Below are positions 1 to 11,409 of a DNA stretch of 18,267 nt, piece after piece. The position numbers and the translations under genes were made by a program. Within the stretch, counting starts at the first letter, position 1. Every line of letters starts with the position of its first letter. This DNA is from an uncultured beta proteobacterium (GTDB lineage: Bacteria; Pseudomonadota; Gammaproteobacteria; Burkholderiales; Burkholderiaceae_C), in NCBI GenBank assembly GCA_903920405.1, contig CAIXMC010000390.1:1-18267 (forward strand), read 5' to 3'. Below the pieces are notes generated by a model. The model made no database searches. It was not told where the DNA came from and worked only from the letters and a program-made list of their open reading frames with translations.

Positions 1-179
1 ATGATGGACAGCGCTGCATCAGCATCCATCACAGAACTGGTATCAACCACCCTGTCTCCTAATTTGCCAGCAAGCGCAGCCTTGGCCAGGCCAGTTCCAA
101 TGGAAGCGGCGACCTCAGCCACTGTGACAGGCCCGGGGTAGTGACGCACTGAGCCGTCGGGAAGAGTAATGTGAACCAT
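1..179 (-). CDS. thrS: Threonine--tRNA ligase, N-terminal fragment (runs off the window)
   Basis: Only the first 59 codons are inside the window; the gene continues past the left edge. The translation begins [17 protein letters not shown] and continues through [19 protein letters not shown]. This matches the TGS domain that opens threonyl-tRNA synthetase (E. coli ThrS starts MPVITLPDGS and has GPGLAKA at the same distance). The full enzyme charges tRNA-Thr with threonine in the cytoplasm; its catalytic and editing domains are not visible here. The ATG at 177-179 is the natural start by alignment, although no strong Shine-Dalgarno sequence precedes it. The gene lies 69 bases downstream of ilvC on the same strand, with a possible terminator between. 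In related bacteria thrS usually heads an infC-rpmI-rplT-pheST run, which would lie to the left. Confidence 0.9.
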   Translation of the reverse strand, partial: MVHITLPDGSVRHYPGPVTVAEVAASIGTGLAKAALAGKLGDRVVDTSSVMDADAALSI

Positions 180-204
180 GATGATGTGAGAATGCTTAAG
201 ACGC

Positions 205-230
205 AAAAAATGTCGGGGTTACACGAACCC
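205..230 (-). terminator. Possible weak terminator between ilvC and thrS
   Basis: On the minus strand a GGGTT / AACCC stem (216-220 with 226-230) and a 5-base loop are followed, after CGACA, by six T (205-210). The stem is short and the T run starts five bases late, so it is at best a weak intrinsic terminator for ilvC. It could instead be part of the thrS leader. Confidence 0.4.
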
Positions 231-248
231 AATCTACAAGATTTCCTG

Positions 249-1325
<1,077 letters not shown>

Positions 1326-1328
1326 TTA

Positions 1329-1487
1329 GGATGTGGTCAGTAATAAGTTCCCCATTTGGCTCGTCAGATTTGGGCGCACTGCGTCGTTACAAATCGCTTA
1401 TGTGGCATGGCCACACCGCGCGTTTTGCGCCTAGCATTGCATCCCAACTCTGACGGCCAAATGGGGAACTTATTACTGACCACATCC
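1329..1487 (-). mobile_element. 159-bp palindromic MITE-like element, full copy A
   Basis: Perfect 32-bp terminal inverted repeats (1329-1360 and 1456-1487) start GGATGTGGTCAGTAATAAG. The rest of both arms is also nearly complementary, and the exact centre is a TGTGGC/GCCACA stem tip around 1408, so a transcript would fold into one long hairpin. TTA flanks both ends (1326-1328 and 1488-1490), consistent with a 3-bp target duplication. No ORF of note is present. Read in reverse it matches copy D at 136 of the 137 visible bases and copy B closely. It lies between ilvN and ilvC inside the ilv gene run. Mobility is inferred from the structure; no transposase is in the window. Confidence 0.88.
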
Positions 1488-1513
1488 TTACCCCTCCCCC
1501 AAATAAATTCTAT

Positions 1514-1527
1514 TCCCCTAAAGGGGA
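1514..1527. other. Small hairpin downstream of ilvN
   Basis: TCCCC-TAAA-GGGGA forms a 5-bp stem with a 4-base loop, 33 bases past the ilvN stop. AT-rich sequence follows on both strands, but there is no clean T run. It could be a weak terminator or an mRNA 3'-end element for ilvN. Confidence 0.3.
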
Positions 1528-1560
1528 TGTTTTAAAACGGTTGGTTTTAGATAAATCAAA

Positions 1561-2052
1561 TCAAACCCGCAAAATACGTTCGCCCCGACCAATGCCGCAA
1601 GTGCCTGTGCGAACGGTTTCCAAGACCGCTCCCTGTTCCAGAGCGCTTAAAAAAGCATCATTTTTGCATTGGTCCCCTGTCAATTCAATGGTGTAACTTT
1701 TATCAGTCACATCAATAATACGGCCGCGAAAAATGTCGGCCATCCGCTTCATTTCCTCGCGCTCCTTGCCCACTGCGCGCACCTTGACCAACATCAACTC
1801 TCGCTCGGTGTAAGCACCTTCGGTCAAATCAACCACCTTGACGACTTCAATCAAACGATTCAAGTGTTTGGTAATTTGCTCGATAACATCATCAGAACCG
1901 GTGGTCTGAATGGTCATGCGTGAGAGACTGGGGTCTTCAGTGGGCGCAACCGTCAAGGACTCAATGTTGTAAGCACGCGCCGAGAATAAACCCACCACTC
2001 GAGACAATGCACCTGCTTCGTTTTCCAATAAAACTGCAATGATATGTTTCAT
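1561..2052 (-). CDS. ilvN: Acetolactate synthase, small regulatory subunit
   Basis: This is the 163-residue regulatory subunit (also called ilvH) of acetohydroxyacid synthase. In this family it activates the large subunit and binds valine for feedback inhibition. The N-terminal ACT domain is clear: MKHIIAVLLENEAGALSRV, with GLFSARAYNIESLTVAPTED following. The C-terminal half has the typical ELMLVKV, FRGRIIDV and GIGRGER motifs. A strong GGGGAG Shine-Dalgarno lies eight bases before the ATG at 2052. A nearer ATG eight bases upstream is out of frame. It follows ilvB by 84 bases on the same strand and is almost certainly cotranscribed with it. Confidence 0.96.
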   Translation of the reverse strand: MKHIIAVLLENEAGALSRVVGLFSARAYNIESLTVAPTEDPSLSRMTIQTTGSDDVIEQITKHLNRLIEVVKVVDLTEGAYTERELMLVKVRAVGKEREEMKRMADIFRGRIIDVTDKSYTIELTGDQCKNDAFLSALEQGAVLETVRTGTCGIGRGERILRV

Positions 2053-2073
2053 GATTCATGCTCCCCTTTTCTC

Positions 2074-2108
2074 CAATCCTCACCCAGTCACGGTAATGAC
2101 CAGGATTG
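2074..2108 (-). other. Inverted repeat in the ilvB-ilvN spacer
   Basis: CAATCCT (2074-2080) and AGGATTG (2102-2108) can pair as a 7-bp stem, with a GTCA/TGAC pairing inside. It sits just upstream of the ilvN ribosome binding site, so it could affect ilvN translation or mRNA processing. Function is not shown by the sequence. Confidence 0.3.
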
Positions 2109-2136
2109 ACGGGCAATAGATTCATCTTAAAAAAAA

Positions 2137-3945
2137 TTAATAGTCTTCAGAGCTGAGCAGCATCTCGGTAATGCCCTTGCCAGCTTGCACCATGGGGAAG
2201 ACGTTTTCGGTGGGGTCTGTGCGAAAGTCCATGAAAACAGTGCGGTCTTTTAATCGACGCGCTTCACGCAGCGCAGGTTCAACATCTTTGGCTTGCTCAA
2301 TCAACATGCCAACATGGCCATAAGCCTCTGCCAACTTCACAAAATCGGGCAGGGCCTCCATGTAACTGTGGCTATAACGACCACCATGTTCAATTTCTTG
2401 CCACTGCCGAACCATCCCCAAATAACGGTTATTGAGCACCATGATTTTGACGGGCGTGTTGTGCTGCAAACAAGTGGACAGCTCCTGAATACACATCTGT
2501 ACAGAACCCTCGCCACTCACACAAAAAACCTCGCTGTCAGGGTGTGCCATCTTCGCGCCCATGGCAAACGGCAATCCAACACCCATAGTGCCCAGACCAC
2601 CTGAACTGATCCAGTGCCGTGGCTGGTTGAAACGGTAATACTGTGCCACCCACATTTGATGCTGCCCAACATCCGACGTGATATAGACATCATCGTCACG
2701 TGTCATATTCCAAAGTGTTTCAACCACATACTGTGGCTTGATAATGCCATTTTGACCTGGGTTGTACTTCAGGCACTGGCCTTTGCGCCAGTCTTCAATG
2801 GTGTTCCACCAAGCGGCCTGTGTTACTGCATCGGGCTTGCCGTGTGTTTCATGAATCACAGCCAGCATGTCAATCAGAACGTCTTTGACATCCCCCACAA
2901 TGGGAATATCCACCTTGACGCGCTTGGAAATACTAGAGGGATCAATGTCAATGTGAATGATTTTGCGTTCATTTTGTGCAAAGTGTTTAGGGTTGCCAAT
3001 CACCCGATCATCAAAACGCGCACCCACCGCCAGCAAAACGTCGCAGTGCTGCATGGCATTATTGGCCTCGACCGTGCCGTGCATGCCGGGCATACCCAAA
3101 AACTTGCGATCGCTCGCAGGATACGCCCCCAAACCTGTCAATGTGCTGGTGCAGGGGCAACCCAAAAGATCGACCAACTGACGCAACTGCTCTGAAGCAT
3201 TGCTGAGAACCACGCCACCACCGGTATAAATATAAAGGCGTTTAGCTGCCAAAATGAGTTGCAGCGCCTTGCGAATTTGCCCTCCATGCCCTTTACGAAC
3301 GGGGTTGTAAGAGCGCATTTCAACCGTTGCAGGATAGCCGTGGTAAGGCACTTTTTTGAACGACACATCTTTGGGAATATCAACCACCACAGGCCCTGGC
3401 CGACCTGTGCGTGCAATATGAAAGGCTTTTTTCATGGTGATCGCCAAATCACGTACATCCTTGACCAGAAAATTGTGTTTAACCACAGGCCGGGTGATGC
3501 CCACCGTGTCGCACTCCTGAAAAGCGTCCATGCCAATAGCGGGCGTAGAAACCTGACCGCTCACAATCACCATGGGAGTGCTGTCCATGTAAGCCGTTGC
3601 AATGCCTGTGACCGCATTGGTGGCACCTGGGCCAGAGGTGACAAACGCCACACCCACATCGCCAGTGGAACGCGCATAAGCATCTGCTGCATGAACCGCC
3701 GCTTGTTCGTGGCGCACCAAAATATGCCGAATGGTGTCTTGCTTGAAAAAAGCGTCGTAAATATGCAAGACGGCGCCTCCAGGATAACCCCAGACAAATT
3801 TAACGCCTTCAGCTTCTAATGCCTTGATGAGAATTTCGGCACCGCGCAGCTCAGTTGGCGAAGCAACTGTAAAATTTTGGGCCAAGGGTTGAATGGGAGA
3901 GAGCGAAGAATCTGTCGCAACAGAATCGATTTGAGATATTTCCAT
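2137..3945 (-). CDS. ilvB: Acetolactate synthase, large catalytic subunit
   Basis: This thiamine-diphosphate enzyme condenses two pyruvates, or pyruvate and 2-oxobutyrate, in the first common step of branched-chain amino acid synthesis. The 602-residue product has the three expected regions. The N-terminal pyrimidine-binding domain has GYPGG and the catalytic Glu80 in VRHEQAA. A central domain follows. The C-terminal ThDP domain has SGEGSVQMCIQELST (Glu479) ending in LNN, then RYLGMVRQWQE. The usual GDGS is GEGS here, which I recall as common in betaproteobacterial homologues. About 30 extra N-terminal residues precede the conserved core (ELRGAEILIKALE). AAAGG lies six bases before the ATG at 3945. 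It leads the ilvBNC run and encodes the partner of the downstream ilvN product. Confidence 0.96.
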   Translation of the reverse strand: MEISQIDSVATDSSLSPIQPLAQNFTVASPTELRGAEILIKALEAEGVKFVWGYPGGAVLHIYDAFFKQDTIRHILVRHEQAAVHAADAYARSTGDVGVAFVTSGPGATNAVTGIATAYMDSTPMVIVSGQVSTPAIGMDAFQECDTVGITRPVVKHNFLVKDVRDLAITMKKAFHIARTGRPGPVVVDIPKDVSFKKVPYHGYPATVEMRSYNPVRKGHGGQIRKALQLILAAKRLYIYTGGGVVLSNASEQLRQLVDLLGCPCTSTLTGLGAYPASDRKFLGMPGMHGTVEANNAMQHCDVLLAVGARFDDRVIGNPKHFAQNERKIIHIDIDPSSISKRVKVDIPIVGDVKDVLIDMLAVIHETHGKPDAVTQAAWWNTIEDWRKGQCLKYNPGQNGIIKPQYVVETLWNMTRDDDVYITSDVGQHQMWVAQYYRFNQPRHWISSGGLGTMGVGLPFAMGAKMAHPDSEVFCVSGEGSVQMCIQELSTCLQHNTPVKIMVLNNRYLGMVRQWQEIEHGGRYSHSYMEALPDFVKLAEAYGHVGMLIEQAKDVEPALREARRLKDRTVFMDFRTDPTENVFPMVQAGKGITEMLLSSEDY

Positions 3946-4213
3946 GATAAACCTTTGTGAATTTCTCTAACGAAAAACCTTGGGTGCATCTTTGTAAACA
4001 CTTGTGGCGCTACATTGAAGCTTGAGGCCAAAACCATAAGCACAAGGATTGTTGTGCCGAACCTTGACCCGTTTGCATAAGTTGTAAACGCTATTATCGC
4101 ACTCCATCACACGGTCGCCCTGAAATCGTGCTGATGCGGGTGCGGTTCAAAGTAATGTGGAGGCTGCGATGTTCACCTGTAAAACTGCACGAACTGAGTG
4201 AATTTTTTTGTAT

Positions 4214-4270
4214 AACAAATCGGCCTCTAACGCCCGTCCCTATTGCGTAAGTAGCTATCTTTATAATAGT
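4214..4270 (+). repeat. Short intergenic repeat, copy 1 (TAAGTAGCTAT type)
   Basis: CCTC followed exactly 24 bases later by TAAGTAGCTAT and an AT-rich tail is shared with 11161-11220. Both copies share scattered bases (CCTC.AA.GC.C) before the conserved end, with a variable middle. From memory this resembles a common small intergenic repeat in Comamonadaceae genomes whose core is AGCGC-loop-GCGCAAGTAGCTAT; this was not searched. Confidence 0.5.
4262..4267 (+). promoter_or_regulatory. Candidate -10 hexamer upstream of the sigma-factor operon
   Basis: A perfect TATAAT lies 165 bases before the chosen start. The only TTG-type -35 (TTGCGT at 4243) is 13 bases away, which is too close, so this is weak. 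The hexamer also lies inside the short repeat and may be chance. Confidence 0.25.
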
Positions 4271-4308
4271 AAAATTAACATCGATTTATTCGCAGCGGTA
4301 GATAGGTA

Positions 4309-4337
4309 GAGACGAAGTTATTCGCACGACTCGTCTC
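4309..4337 (+). other. Leader hairpin before the sigma-factor gene
   Basis: GAGACGA (4309-4315) and TCGTCTC (4331-4337) form a perfect 7-bp stem with a 15-base loop. It is in the presumed 5' leader about 95 bases before the start codon. It could be an mRNA structure or a protein-binding site; no T run follows. Confidence 0.35.
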
Positions 4338-4431
4338 CTTGTATGTGGCCATGTTGACTGCTCCACATCACTTTGACGCTTTTTCGAACGCTGCACCACG
4401 ATGCCCTTTGACTTGCCCCAAGAGAATTTAT

Positions 4432-4998
4432 TTGGCCACTCCTACTGAACTTTCAGATTTTTTGAAGAGCGTCGAAAAACGTGCCTTCAAACGTACAGCC
4501 TACAACGTTGGCAACAATGAATCAGCTCTCGACATTGTTCAAGACAGCATGATGAAACTCGCAGAGCACTACGGTGATAAGCCCACTAACGAACTTCCCA
4601 TGTTGTTTGCGCGCATTTTGGGCAACACTACATTGGACTGGTTTCGTCGACAAAAAGTCAAAAATGCCTTTTTCTCATCGTTGAGCGATTTTCAATCTGA
4701 CCCTGATGACACTGAATCTGATATTCTGGAGTCCTTGTCATCTACAGAAACGTCTTTGGTATTTGAAAACCCACAAACCACTGCAGAGCGTACTGAAACC
4801 TTGCAAATGATTGAAAAAGCGCTGTTATTATTGCCTACACGTCAACGAGAAGCCTTCCTCATGCGTTACTGGGAAGGTATGAATGTTTTAGAAACCGCAT
4901 CTGCAATGGGTTGTTCTGAAGGCAGTATTAAAACGCACTGTTCTCGGGCAGCTCAAGCCCTGTCCCGTGCTCTTCATGCCAAAGGACTTACACCATGA
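4432..4998 (+). CDS. RNA polymerase sigma factor, sigma-70/ECF type
   Basis: This is a small two-domain sigma factor that would direct RNA polymerase to a specific promoter set. Region 2 is seen in SALDIVQDSMMKLAEHYGD and TTLDWFRRQKVKNAFFS. Region 4 is a helix-turn-helix near the C-terminus: LPTRQREAFLMRYWEG, then ETASAMGCSEGSIKTH. I chose the TTG at 4432 (188 residues): AAGAGA precedes it, and LATPTELSDFLKSVEKRAFKR aligns with remembered family members that begin MAT.ELSDFLKSVEKRAFKR. An ATG at 4351 or TTG at 4339 would add 27-31 unconserved residues without a ribosome site. The stop overlaps the next start (ATGA), so the downstream DUF3619-like membrane protein is a candidate regulator of this factor. 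Confidence 0.85.
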   Translation: MATPTELSDFLKSVEKRAFKRTAYNVGNNESALDIVQDSMMKLAEHYGDKPTNELPMLFARILGNTTLDWFRRQKVKNAFFSSLSDFQSDPDDTESDILESLSSTETSLVFENPQTTAERTETLQMIEKALLLLPTRQREAFLMRYWEGMNVLETASAMGCSEGSIKTHCSRAAQALSRALHAKGLTP

Positions 4999-5441
4999 AT
5001 ATCAATACTTCAGAGCAATCACGGCAAGCCTCCATAGATCAATTTGGCCGGCAAATCTGTCTTCAACTGGATGCCACCTGCCAACACCTGCCTTACGACA
5101 TTTCAGAGCGTCTGCGTGCAGCAAGGGTCAGGGCTGTTGAAATGCGCAAACAGGTGTTGCTGGCATCGGCTCAAGTTTCTTATGCCAACACCTTGTCTAA
5201 CACTCTGACAGCGCAGCATGGTGGGCATCATTCTCCCTGGTGGAGTCGCCTTGGTGTTGCTGGTTTGCTGCTGCTGTTGCTTACAGGGCTGTTGATCATT
5301 AACATTGTTCAAGACGACCTCAGTGCGCGTGAACTTGCAGACATTGACACCGCCATCCTGACCGACGATCTTCCCCCTGCAGCTTATATTGATGTTGGTT
5401 TTGCGCAGTTTTTGAAACTTGGCAACTCACAGGAACCCTGA
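4995..5441 (+). CDS. DUF3619-like single-pass membrane protein, possible anti-sigma factor
   Basis: This is a 148-residue protein. The cytoplasmic-type N-terminal half contains FGRQICLQLDATCQHLPYDISERLRAARVRAVE. One transmembrane segment follows at about residues 84-104 (LGVAGLLLLLLTGLLIINIV), then a short tail ending DLPPAAYIDVGFAQFLK. The organisation matches the DUF3619 family as I remember it, which is found beside sigma factors in Burkholderiales. No biochemical function is established that I know of. The 4-base overlap with the sigma gene implies translational coupling. That, together with the membrane anchor, makes an anti-sigma role reasonable but unproven. No zinc-finger anti-sigma motif (HxxxCxxC) is visible. 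Confidence 0.8.
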   Translation: MNINTSEQSRQASIDQFGRQICLQLDATCQHLPYDISERLRAARVRAVEMRKQVLLASAQVSYANTLSNTLTAQHGGHHSPWWSRLGVAGLLLLLLTGLLIINIVQDDLSARELADIDTAILTDDLPPAAYIDVGFAQFLKLGNSQEP

Positions 5442-5442
5442 A

Positions 5443-6180
5443 GTGTTTAAATTGACCTTGCAACACCTTTGCTGTTTCCCTGTCATCACGTTGACGCTTT
5501 TGACAGCGATGTCGATGGTCACGCCAATCTGGGCACAATCGAGCACACAGGGCAAGCCGCCCGTTGCCACCTTGAGTCAACAGCGTTCCACAAGCACCCG
5601 TTCGGTCACCGTTTTGGGCAATGCCATCCCTGCTGCTTTTTCTTCAATGGATTGGAGTGCATTAACACCAGAACAGCAAAACGCACTTCAGCCTCTTTCT
5701 GCCACCTGGAAAAACATCAGCAATGTTCAAAAACGCAAGTGGATATCGCTCAGTGCCAACTATTCCCAAATGACATTGGCTGATCAGACCAAGGCACATG
5801 CACGCATGGCACAGTGGGCAGCTCTTAGCCCGCGCCAGCGCGAACAAGCCCGACTGAACTTTGCCGAGGTCAAAAAAGTGATGCCGTCACAGGAAAAAAA
5901 TGAGAAGTGGATAGCCTACCAAGCCCTGAGCACCGAGGAAAAGAAAAAACTGGCCAAATCAGCACAATCCAAGCCACCTCACACAGCCTTGGCGGCGCAA
6001 CCCTCAGCGCCAGACAAACTCAGTCGATTGCCTTTGAAAAAAAATGCCAGACCGCCTGTTGCGCCAGCATCTGCGGTGTTGCCTAACCCGCCGTTACCCA
6101 CCAGTCCTGCCGCCTCTGCTGCCGCTGCCGCTTCATCGGCTGTGTCAGCGCCTGTGATGCGTGCAAGCTCTGCTTCATAA
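5443..6180 (+). CDS. DUF3106-like secreted protein
   Basis: The 245-residue product starts at a GTG two bases after the previous stop, with AGGA eight bases before it. The N-terminus is a signal peptide: a hydrophobic run through ITLTLLTAMSMV with likely cleavage after IWA. The central part (about 65-160) has the Trp-rich repeats of DUF3106: DWSALTPEQQNALQPLSATW, then MAQWAALSPRQREQARLNF and KWIAYQALSTEEKKKLAK. The last ~80 residues are low complexity, rich in Ala, Pro and Ser. It is predicted to be periplasmic. It probably forms one operon with the sigma factor and DUF3619-like gene, and may act in the same signalling or envelope-stress pathway. The role is unknown. Confidence 0.82.
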   Translation: MFKLTLQHLCCFPVITLTLLTAMSMVTPIWAQSSTQGKPPVATLSQQRSTSTRSVTVLGNAIPAAFSSMDWSALTPEQQNALQPLSATWKNISNVQKRKWISLSANYSQMTLADQTKAHARMAQWAALSPRQREQARLNFAEVKKVMPSQEKNEKWIAYQALSTEEKKKLAKSAQSKPPHTALAAQPSAPDKLSRLPLKKNARPPVAPASAVLPNPPLPTSPAASAAAAASSAVSAPVMRASSAS

Positions 6181-6226
6181 CTGATGACTCAGGGAATATC
6201 AGTAGATCAGTAGGTATGGGCGGGAT

Positions 6227-8291
<2,065 letters not shown>

Positions 8292-8322
8292 GGTCTGATC
8301 TGACAAATAAACACCCGACACG

Positions 8323-8808
8323 TCAGGAGACCATACCAAGTTCAGCGTGATTAAGCAAAGATTCAATATTCATCACGATCAAGGTGCGATCGCCCAAATG
8401 AACCAGACCGGTGATAAAACGGCTGTCCAGCACAGATTCAAACTGCGGTGCAGGTTTGATCGACTCGGCCTTGATGCTGACCACATCGGACACAGAATCA
8501 ACCACCACGCCAATCACCGTGCCATGCACTTTCAAAATAATCACTACCGTGAACTCGGTGTACTCTGCACGGGGCAAATTGAGCTTGAGTCGCAAATCCA
8601 CAATAGGAACAATAACGCCCCTCAAGTTGATGACCCCCTTGACAAACAGAGGGGCATTGACCATGCGGGTAGGCTCTTCATAGGAGCGAATTTCCTGAAC
8701 CTGCAATATGCCAATAGCGTACTCTTCAGAGCCAAGACGCAAACTCAAGTATTCACCCTCATTGGCCTTGGCAGTGCCAGAGCGGGTTGTGTTTGGTTTT
8801 CGGTTCAT
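8323..8808 (-). CDS. cheW: CheW-like chemotaxis coupling protein
   Basis: CheW couples chemoreceptors to the CheA kinase at the inner face of the membrane. The 161-residue product has the CheW fold motifs in order: GEYLSLRLGSEEYAIGILQVQEIRSY, then NAPLFVKGVINLRGVIVPIVDLR, then FTVVIILKV, GVVVDSVSDV and a C-terminal GDRTLIVMNIESLL. There is no receiver domain, so it is CheW and not CheV. I chose the ATG at 8808 because AGGA lies eight bases before it; two other ATGs upstream overlap that site. No other che gene is nearby. It is an isolated cheW upstream of nadE, but a large chemoreceptor lies about 5.4 kb away. Confidence 0.92.
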   Translation of the reverse strand: MNRKPNTTRSGTAKANEGEYLSLRLGSEEYAIGILQVQEIRSYEEPTRMVNAPLFVKGVINLRGVIVPIVDLRLKLNLPRAEYTEFTVVIILKVHGTVIGVVVDSVSDVVSIKAESIKPAPQFESVLDSRFITGLVHLGDRTLIVMNIESLLNHAELGMVS

Positions 8809-9035
8809 GAACATCATCCTTTGAAAAAATGGGTAAAAACAAAACTATCGCCGCAATCATCCGATGCTAATACATGCAATCACATCAAAAACAGCATTTT
8901 TAGAGGTAAAGTTCGCCCATTCGCCAATTGCCGACGTCAGCACGTCTTTTGGTGCCAGTCGGCGATAGCGAAATTCTGCAGGGGTGCATTGATAAGATGC
9001 ACCCTATCTTCTCGACCAATCAACAGGAAAATTTT

Positions 9036-11111
9036 ATGACAGGCAACTCAGCGCTGATACTGGCGCTTATCTGCGGCTTGATCGCAGTCGGCTATGGCTT
9101 TTGGGCACGAAGCTGGATACTCTCTCAAGACGCTGGCAATCAGCGAATGCAAGACATCGCCAATGCCATTCAGACCGGTGCATCGGCTTACCTTGCGCGG
9201 CAATACAAAACCATTGCCATTGTCGGCGTGGTACTGGCTGTTTTGATTGGCGTATTTCTTGATCACCTTAGCGCCGTTGGTTTTGTGCTGGGTGCAGTGC
9301 TCTCTGGAGCCTGTGGTTTTATCGGTATGAATGTTTCGGTTCGTGCCAATGTGCGAACCGCGCAGGCTGCCACCAAAGGCATTGGCCCTGCGTTGGATGT
9401 GGCTTTTCGTGGAGGTGCCATCACCGGTATGCTGGTGGTGGGGCTGGGGCTTTTGGGTGTCACCGGTTTTTACTGGTTTTTGACAGGCAATAGCGATGCA
9501 CCCAACGCCAAACTGGCCGAAATGCTCAACCCCTTGATTGGTTTTGCCTTTGGTTCTTCCCTGATTTCCATTTTTGCCCGTTTGGGCGGTGGAATTTTCA
9601 CCAAAGGCGCAGACGTGGGTGCTGACCTGGTGGGCAAGGTTGAAGCCGGCATTCCCGAAGACGACCCCCGCAACCCTGCCGTGATTGCCGATAACGTAGG
9701 CGACAACGTGGGCGACTGCGCTGGCATGGCAGCAGACCTGTTTGAAACTTACGCCGTCACGCTCATTGCCACCATGGTGCTCGGTGCTTTGATGGTGACA
9801 GGTGCAGGCATCAGTGCTGTGGTCTATCCGCTGGCGCTGGGTGCTGTGTCGATTGTGGCCTCCATCATTGGCTGCTTCTTTGTCAAAGCCTCGCCAGGCA
9901 TGACCAACGTGATGCCCGCCCTTTACAAAGGTTTGGCCGTCGCGGGGGCGCTGTCACTGGTGGCTTTCTTTTTTGTGACTCAAAACTTGCTGCCCGCCAC
10001 CCTGACACTCACAACCGGTCAAGTTATCTCTGGCATGAGCTTGTTCTACGCATGTATCGTAGGTTTGATGCTGACTGCCGCCTTGGTATGGATTACCGAG
10101 TATTACACCGGCACCCAATACAAACCCGTACAGCACATCGCTGAGGCTTCCACCACCGGTCATGGCACCAACATCATTGCGGGTTTGGGCGTGTCCATGC
10201 GCTCAACCGCCTGGCCTGTGATGTTTGTCTGCGTGGCCATTTACACCGCTTACGCATTGGCTGGTCTTTATGGCATTGCCATTGCGGCGACCTCCATGCT
10301 GAGCATGGCAGGCATTGTGGTCGCCCTGGATGCTTATGGCCCTATCACCGACAACGCAGGCGGCATTGCCGAAATGGCTGAAATGCCCAAGAGCGTACGC
10401 GACATCACTGACCCCCTGGATGCCGTGGGCAACACCACCAAAGCAGTGACCAAAGGTTACGCCATTGGCTCTGCCGGTCTGGCTGCACTGGTTCTTTTTG
10501 CCGACTACACCCATAAGCTCGATGCTTATGGCAAGGTGATCACCTTTGATTTAAGCAACCACATGGTCATCATTGGTCTGTTCATTGGTGGCCTGATTCC
10601 TTATCTCTTTGGCGCCATGGCGATGGAAGCCGTAGGCCGTGCCGCAGGTGCTGTGGTGGTCGAAGTTCGCCGCCAGTTTCGTGACATCAAAGGCATCATG
10701 CAAGGCAAAGCCAAGCCTGATTACGGCACCGCCGTTGATATTTTGACCACTGCTGCCATCAAGGAAATGGTCGTACCGTCCTTGTTGCCCGTGGTTGTAC
10801 CTATTTTGGTAGGGCTGATATTGGGGCCTGCAGCTTTGGGTGGCTTGCTGATGGGCACCATCGTCACGGGCTTGTTTGTCGCTATTTCGATGTGTACCGG
10901 CGGCGGTGCCTGGGACAATGCCAAAAAATACATTGAAGACGGTCATTTTGGTGGCAAAGGCTCAGAAACCCACAAAGCAGCCGTGACCGGTGACACCGTA
11001 GGCGACCCCTACAAAGACACCGCAGGTCCAGCCATCAACCCGCTGATCAAAATCATCAACATCGTGGCTCTGTTGATTGTGCCGTTGATGATGAAGTTTC
11101 ACGGCATGTAA
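9036..11111 (+). CDS. hppA: K+-independent proton-translocating membrane pyrophosphatase
   Basis: This integral membrane enzyme hydrolyses pyrophosphate and pumps H+ across the membrane. The 691-residue product has many hydrophobic segments (the family has 16). The substrate site is clear: [11 protein letters not shown] (193-203), then [20 protein letters not shown] and [14 protein letters not shown]. The second cytoplasmic cluster has [17 protein letters not shown], and the third ends with [21 protein letters not shown]. Lys469 in [10 protein letters not shown] is the known mark of the K+-independent H+ pumps; K+-dependent ones have Ala there. I chose the ATG at 9036, preceded by AGGAAA, since the open frame upstream is not conserved. 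It appears to be a single-gene unit. Confidence 0.96.
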   Translation: MTGNSALILALICGLIAVGYGFWARSWILSQDAGNQRMQDIANAIQTGASAYLARQYKTIAIVGVVLAVLIGVFLDHLSAVGFVLGAVLSGACGFIGMNVSVRANVRTAQAATKGIGPALDVAFRGGAITGMLVVGLGLLGVTGFYWFLTGNSDAPNAKLAEMLNPLIGFAFGSSLISIFARLGGGIFTKGADVGADLVGKVEAGIPEDDPRNPAVIADNVGDNVGDCAGMAADLFETYAVTLIATMVLGALMVTGAGISAVVYPLALGAVSIVASIIGCFFVKASPGMTNVMPALYKGLAVAGALSLVAFFFVTQNLLPATLTLTTGQVISGMSLFYACIVGLMLTAALVWITEYYTGTQYKPVQHIAEASTTGHGTNIIAGLGVSMRSTAWPVMFVCVAIYTAYALAGLYGIAIAATSMLSMAGIVVALDAYGPITDNAGGIAEMAEMPKSVRDITDPLDAVGNTTKAVTKGYAIGSAGLAALVLFADYTHKLDAYGKVITFDLSNHMVIIGLFIGGLIPYLFGAMAMEAVGRAAGAVVVEVRRQFRDIKGIMQGKAKPDYGTAVDILTTAAIKEMVVPSLLPVVVPILVGLILGPAALGGLLMGTIVTGLFVAISMCTGGGAWDNAKKYIEDGHFGGKGSETHKAAVTGDTVGDPYKDTAGPAINPLIKIINIVALLIVPLMMKFHGM

Positions 11112-11131
11112 CTGTCTTTTCTACTTTGCAT

Positions 11132-11156
11132 CATGCTGTCAACCTGTGACAGTATG
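11132..11156 (+). other. Stem-loop downstream of hppA
   Basis: CATGCTGTCA and TGACAGTATG form a 10-bp stem with one mismatch and a 5-base loop, 20 bases after the hppA stop. There is no T run, so it may be a non-canonical 3'-end structure or a protein-binding palindrome. Confidence 0.4.
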
Positions 11157-11160
11157 GTGT

Positions 11161-11220
11161 ATCAAAACACCCTCCAAGGCGCACAGAGTAAGCATAAGTA
11201 GCTATTTATTAGATAGCATT
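11161..11220 (+). repeat. Short intergenic repeat, copy 2 (TAAGTAGCTAT type)
   Basis: Shares CCTC and, 24 bases on, TAAGTAGCTAT with 4214-4270. Here the tail GCTAT-TTATTAG-ATAGC makes a 5-bp hairpin. Same orientation relative to the plus strand as copy 1. Confidence 0.5.
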
Positions 11221-11306
11221 TTCAATCAGATCATCTGCAGGAATTGTGGCGGGTCACTGTCAAAATAGCTCACCATCTACAACTCATCGTTATTGAGTCC
11301 CTAGGC

Positions 11307-11409
11307 GGATAAGGTCAACAATATATTTCGCTTGTGACCGTCAGAGTTGGGATACAACGACGCAGTGCGCCAAAATCTGACGAGCCAAAAGCGCGGTATC
11401 GACCTATCC
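11307..11409 (+). mobile_element. Diverged, internally deleted 103-bp MITE copy E
   Basis: Internal blocks CCGTCAGAGTTGGGAT, ACGACGCAGTGCGCC and AATCTGACGAGCC are those of the 159-bp element. About 50 bases of the centre are missing, including the hairpin tip. The ends (GGATAAGGTC and GACCTATCC) are still inverted but differ from the usual GGATGTGG repeats. The left end shares GTCAACAATA with copy B. No 3-bp flanking duplication is seen. The right end lies 62 bases before the likely start of the GH17-like gene, and the open frame of that gene extends back into this element. Confidence 0.75.

Larger units (their letters stand above)
3946..4431. other. Divergent intergenic region between ilvB and the sigma-factor gene
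   Basis: This stretch must hold the promoters for ilvBNC (leftward) and the sigma operon (rightward). On the minus strand, GATAAT near 4092-4097 is a fair -10 candidate without a good -35. I found no convincing Ile/Leu/Val-rich attenuator peptide and no terminator before ilvB. The right part holds a Comamonadaceae-like repeat (4214-4270), a TATAAT hexamer and a 7-bp-stem hairpin, listed separately. No gene is supported here. Confidence 0.6.

Noticed and set aside
216..230. GGGTTCGTGTAACCC as a tRNA T-arm or tRNA-like leader of thrS
   Set aside because: The other tRNA arms and a CCA-side acceptor stem are absent; a simple weak hairpin explains it.
2506..2514. GEGS instead of GDGS in the ThDP motif of acetolactate synthase, as a sign of an inactive enzyme
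   Set aside because: I recall the same GEGS in betaproteobacterial homologues, and all other motifs are intact.
2614..3819. Long open frames on the plus strand opposite ilvB (2614-3195, 3259-3819)
   Set aside because: They are antisense shadows of a strongly conserved gene, have no ribosome sites, and their products resemble no family I know.
4010..4078. Minus-strand 22-codon frame, and a nearby frame with several Ile/Leu/Val codons, as an ilv attenuator leader peptide
   Set aside because: The frame with ATG lacks an Ile/Val/Leu run, the Leu/Val-rich stretch lacks a proper start, and no terminator/antiterminator pair precedes ilvB.
4172..4209. TTCAC...GTGAA followed by seven T as a plus-strand terminator
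   Set aside because: The stem is 5 bp with a 20-base loop and there is no plus-strand gene upstream to terminate.
6198..6213. Tandem ATCAGTAG repeat between the DUF3106-like gene and glnB
   Set aside because: Only two 8-base units in a short convergent spacer; no further meaning can be supported.
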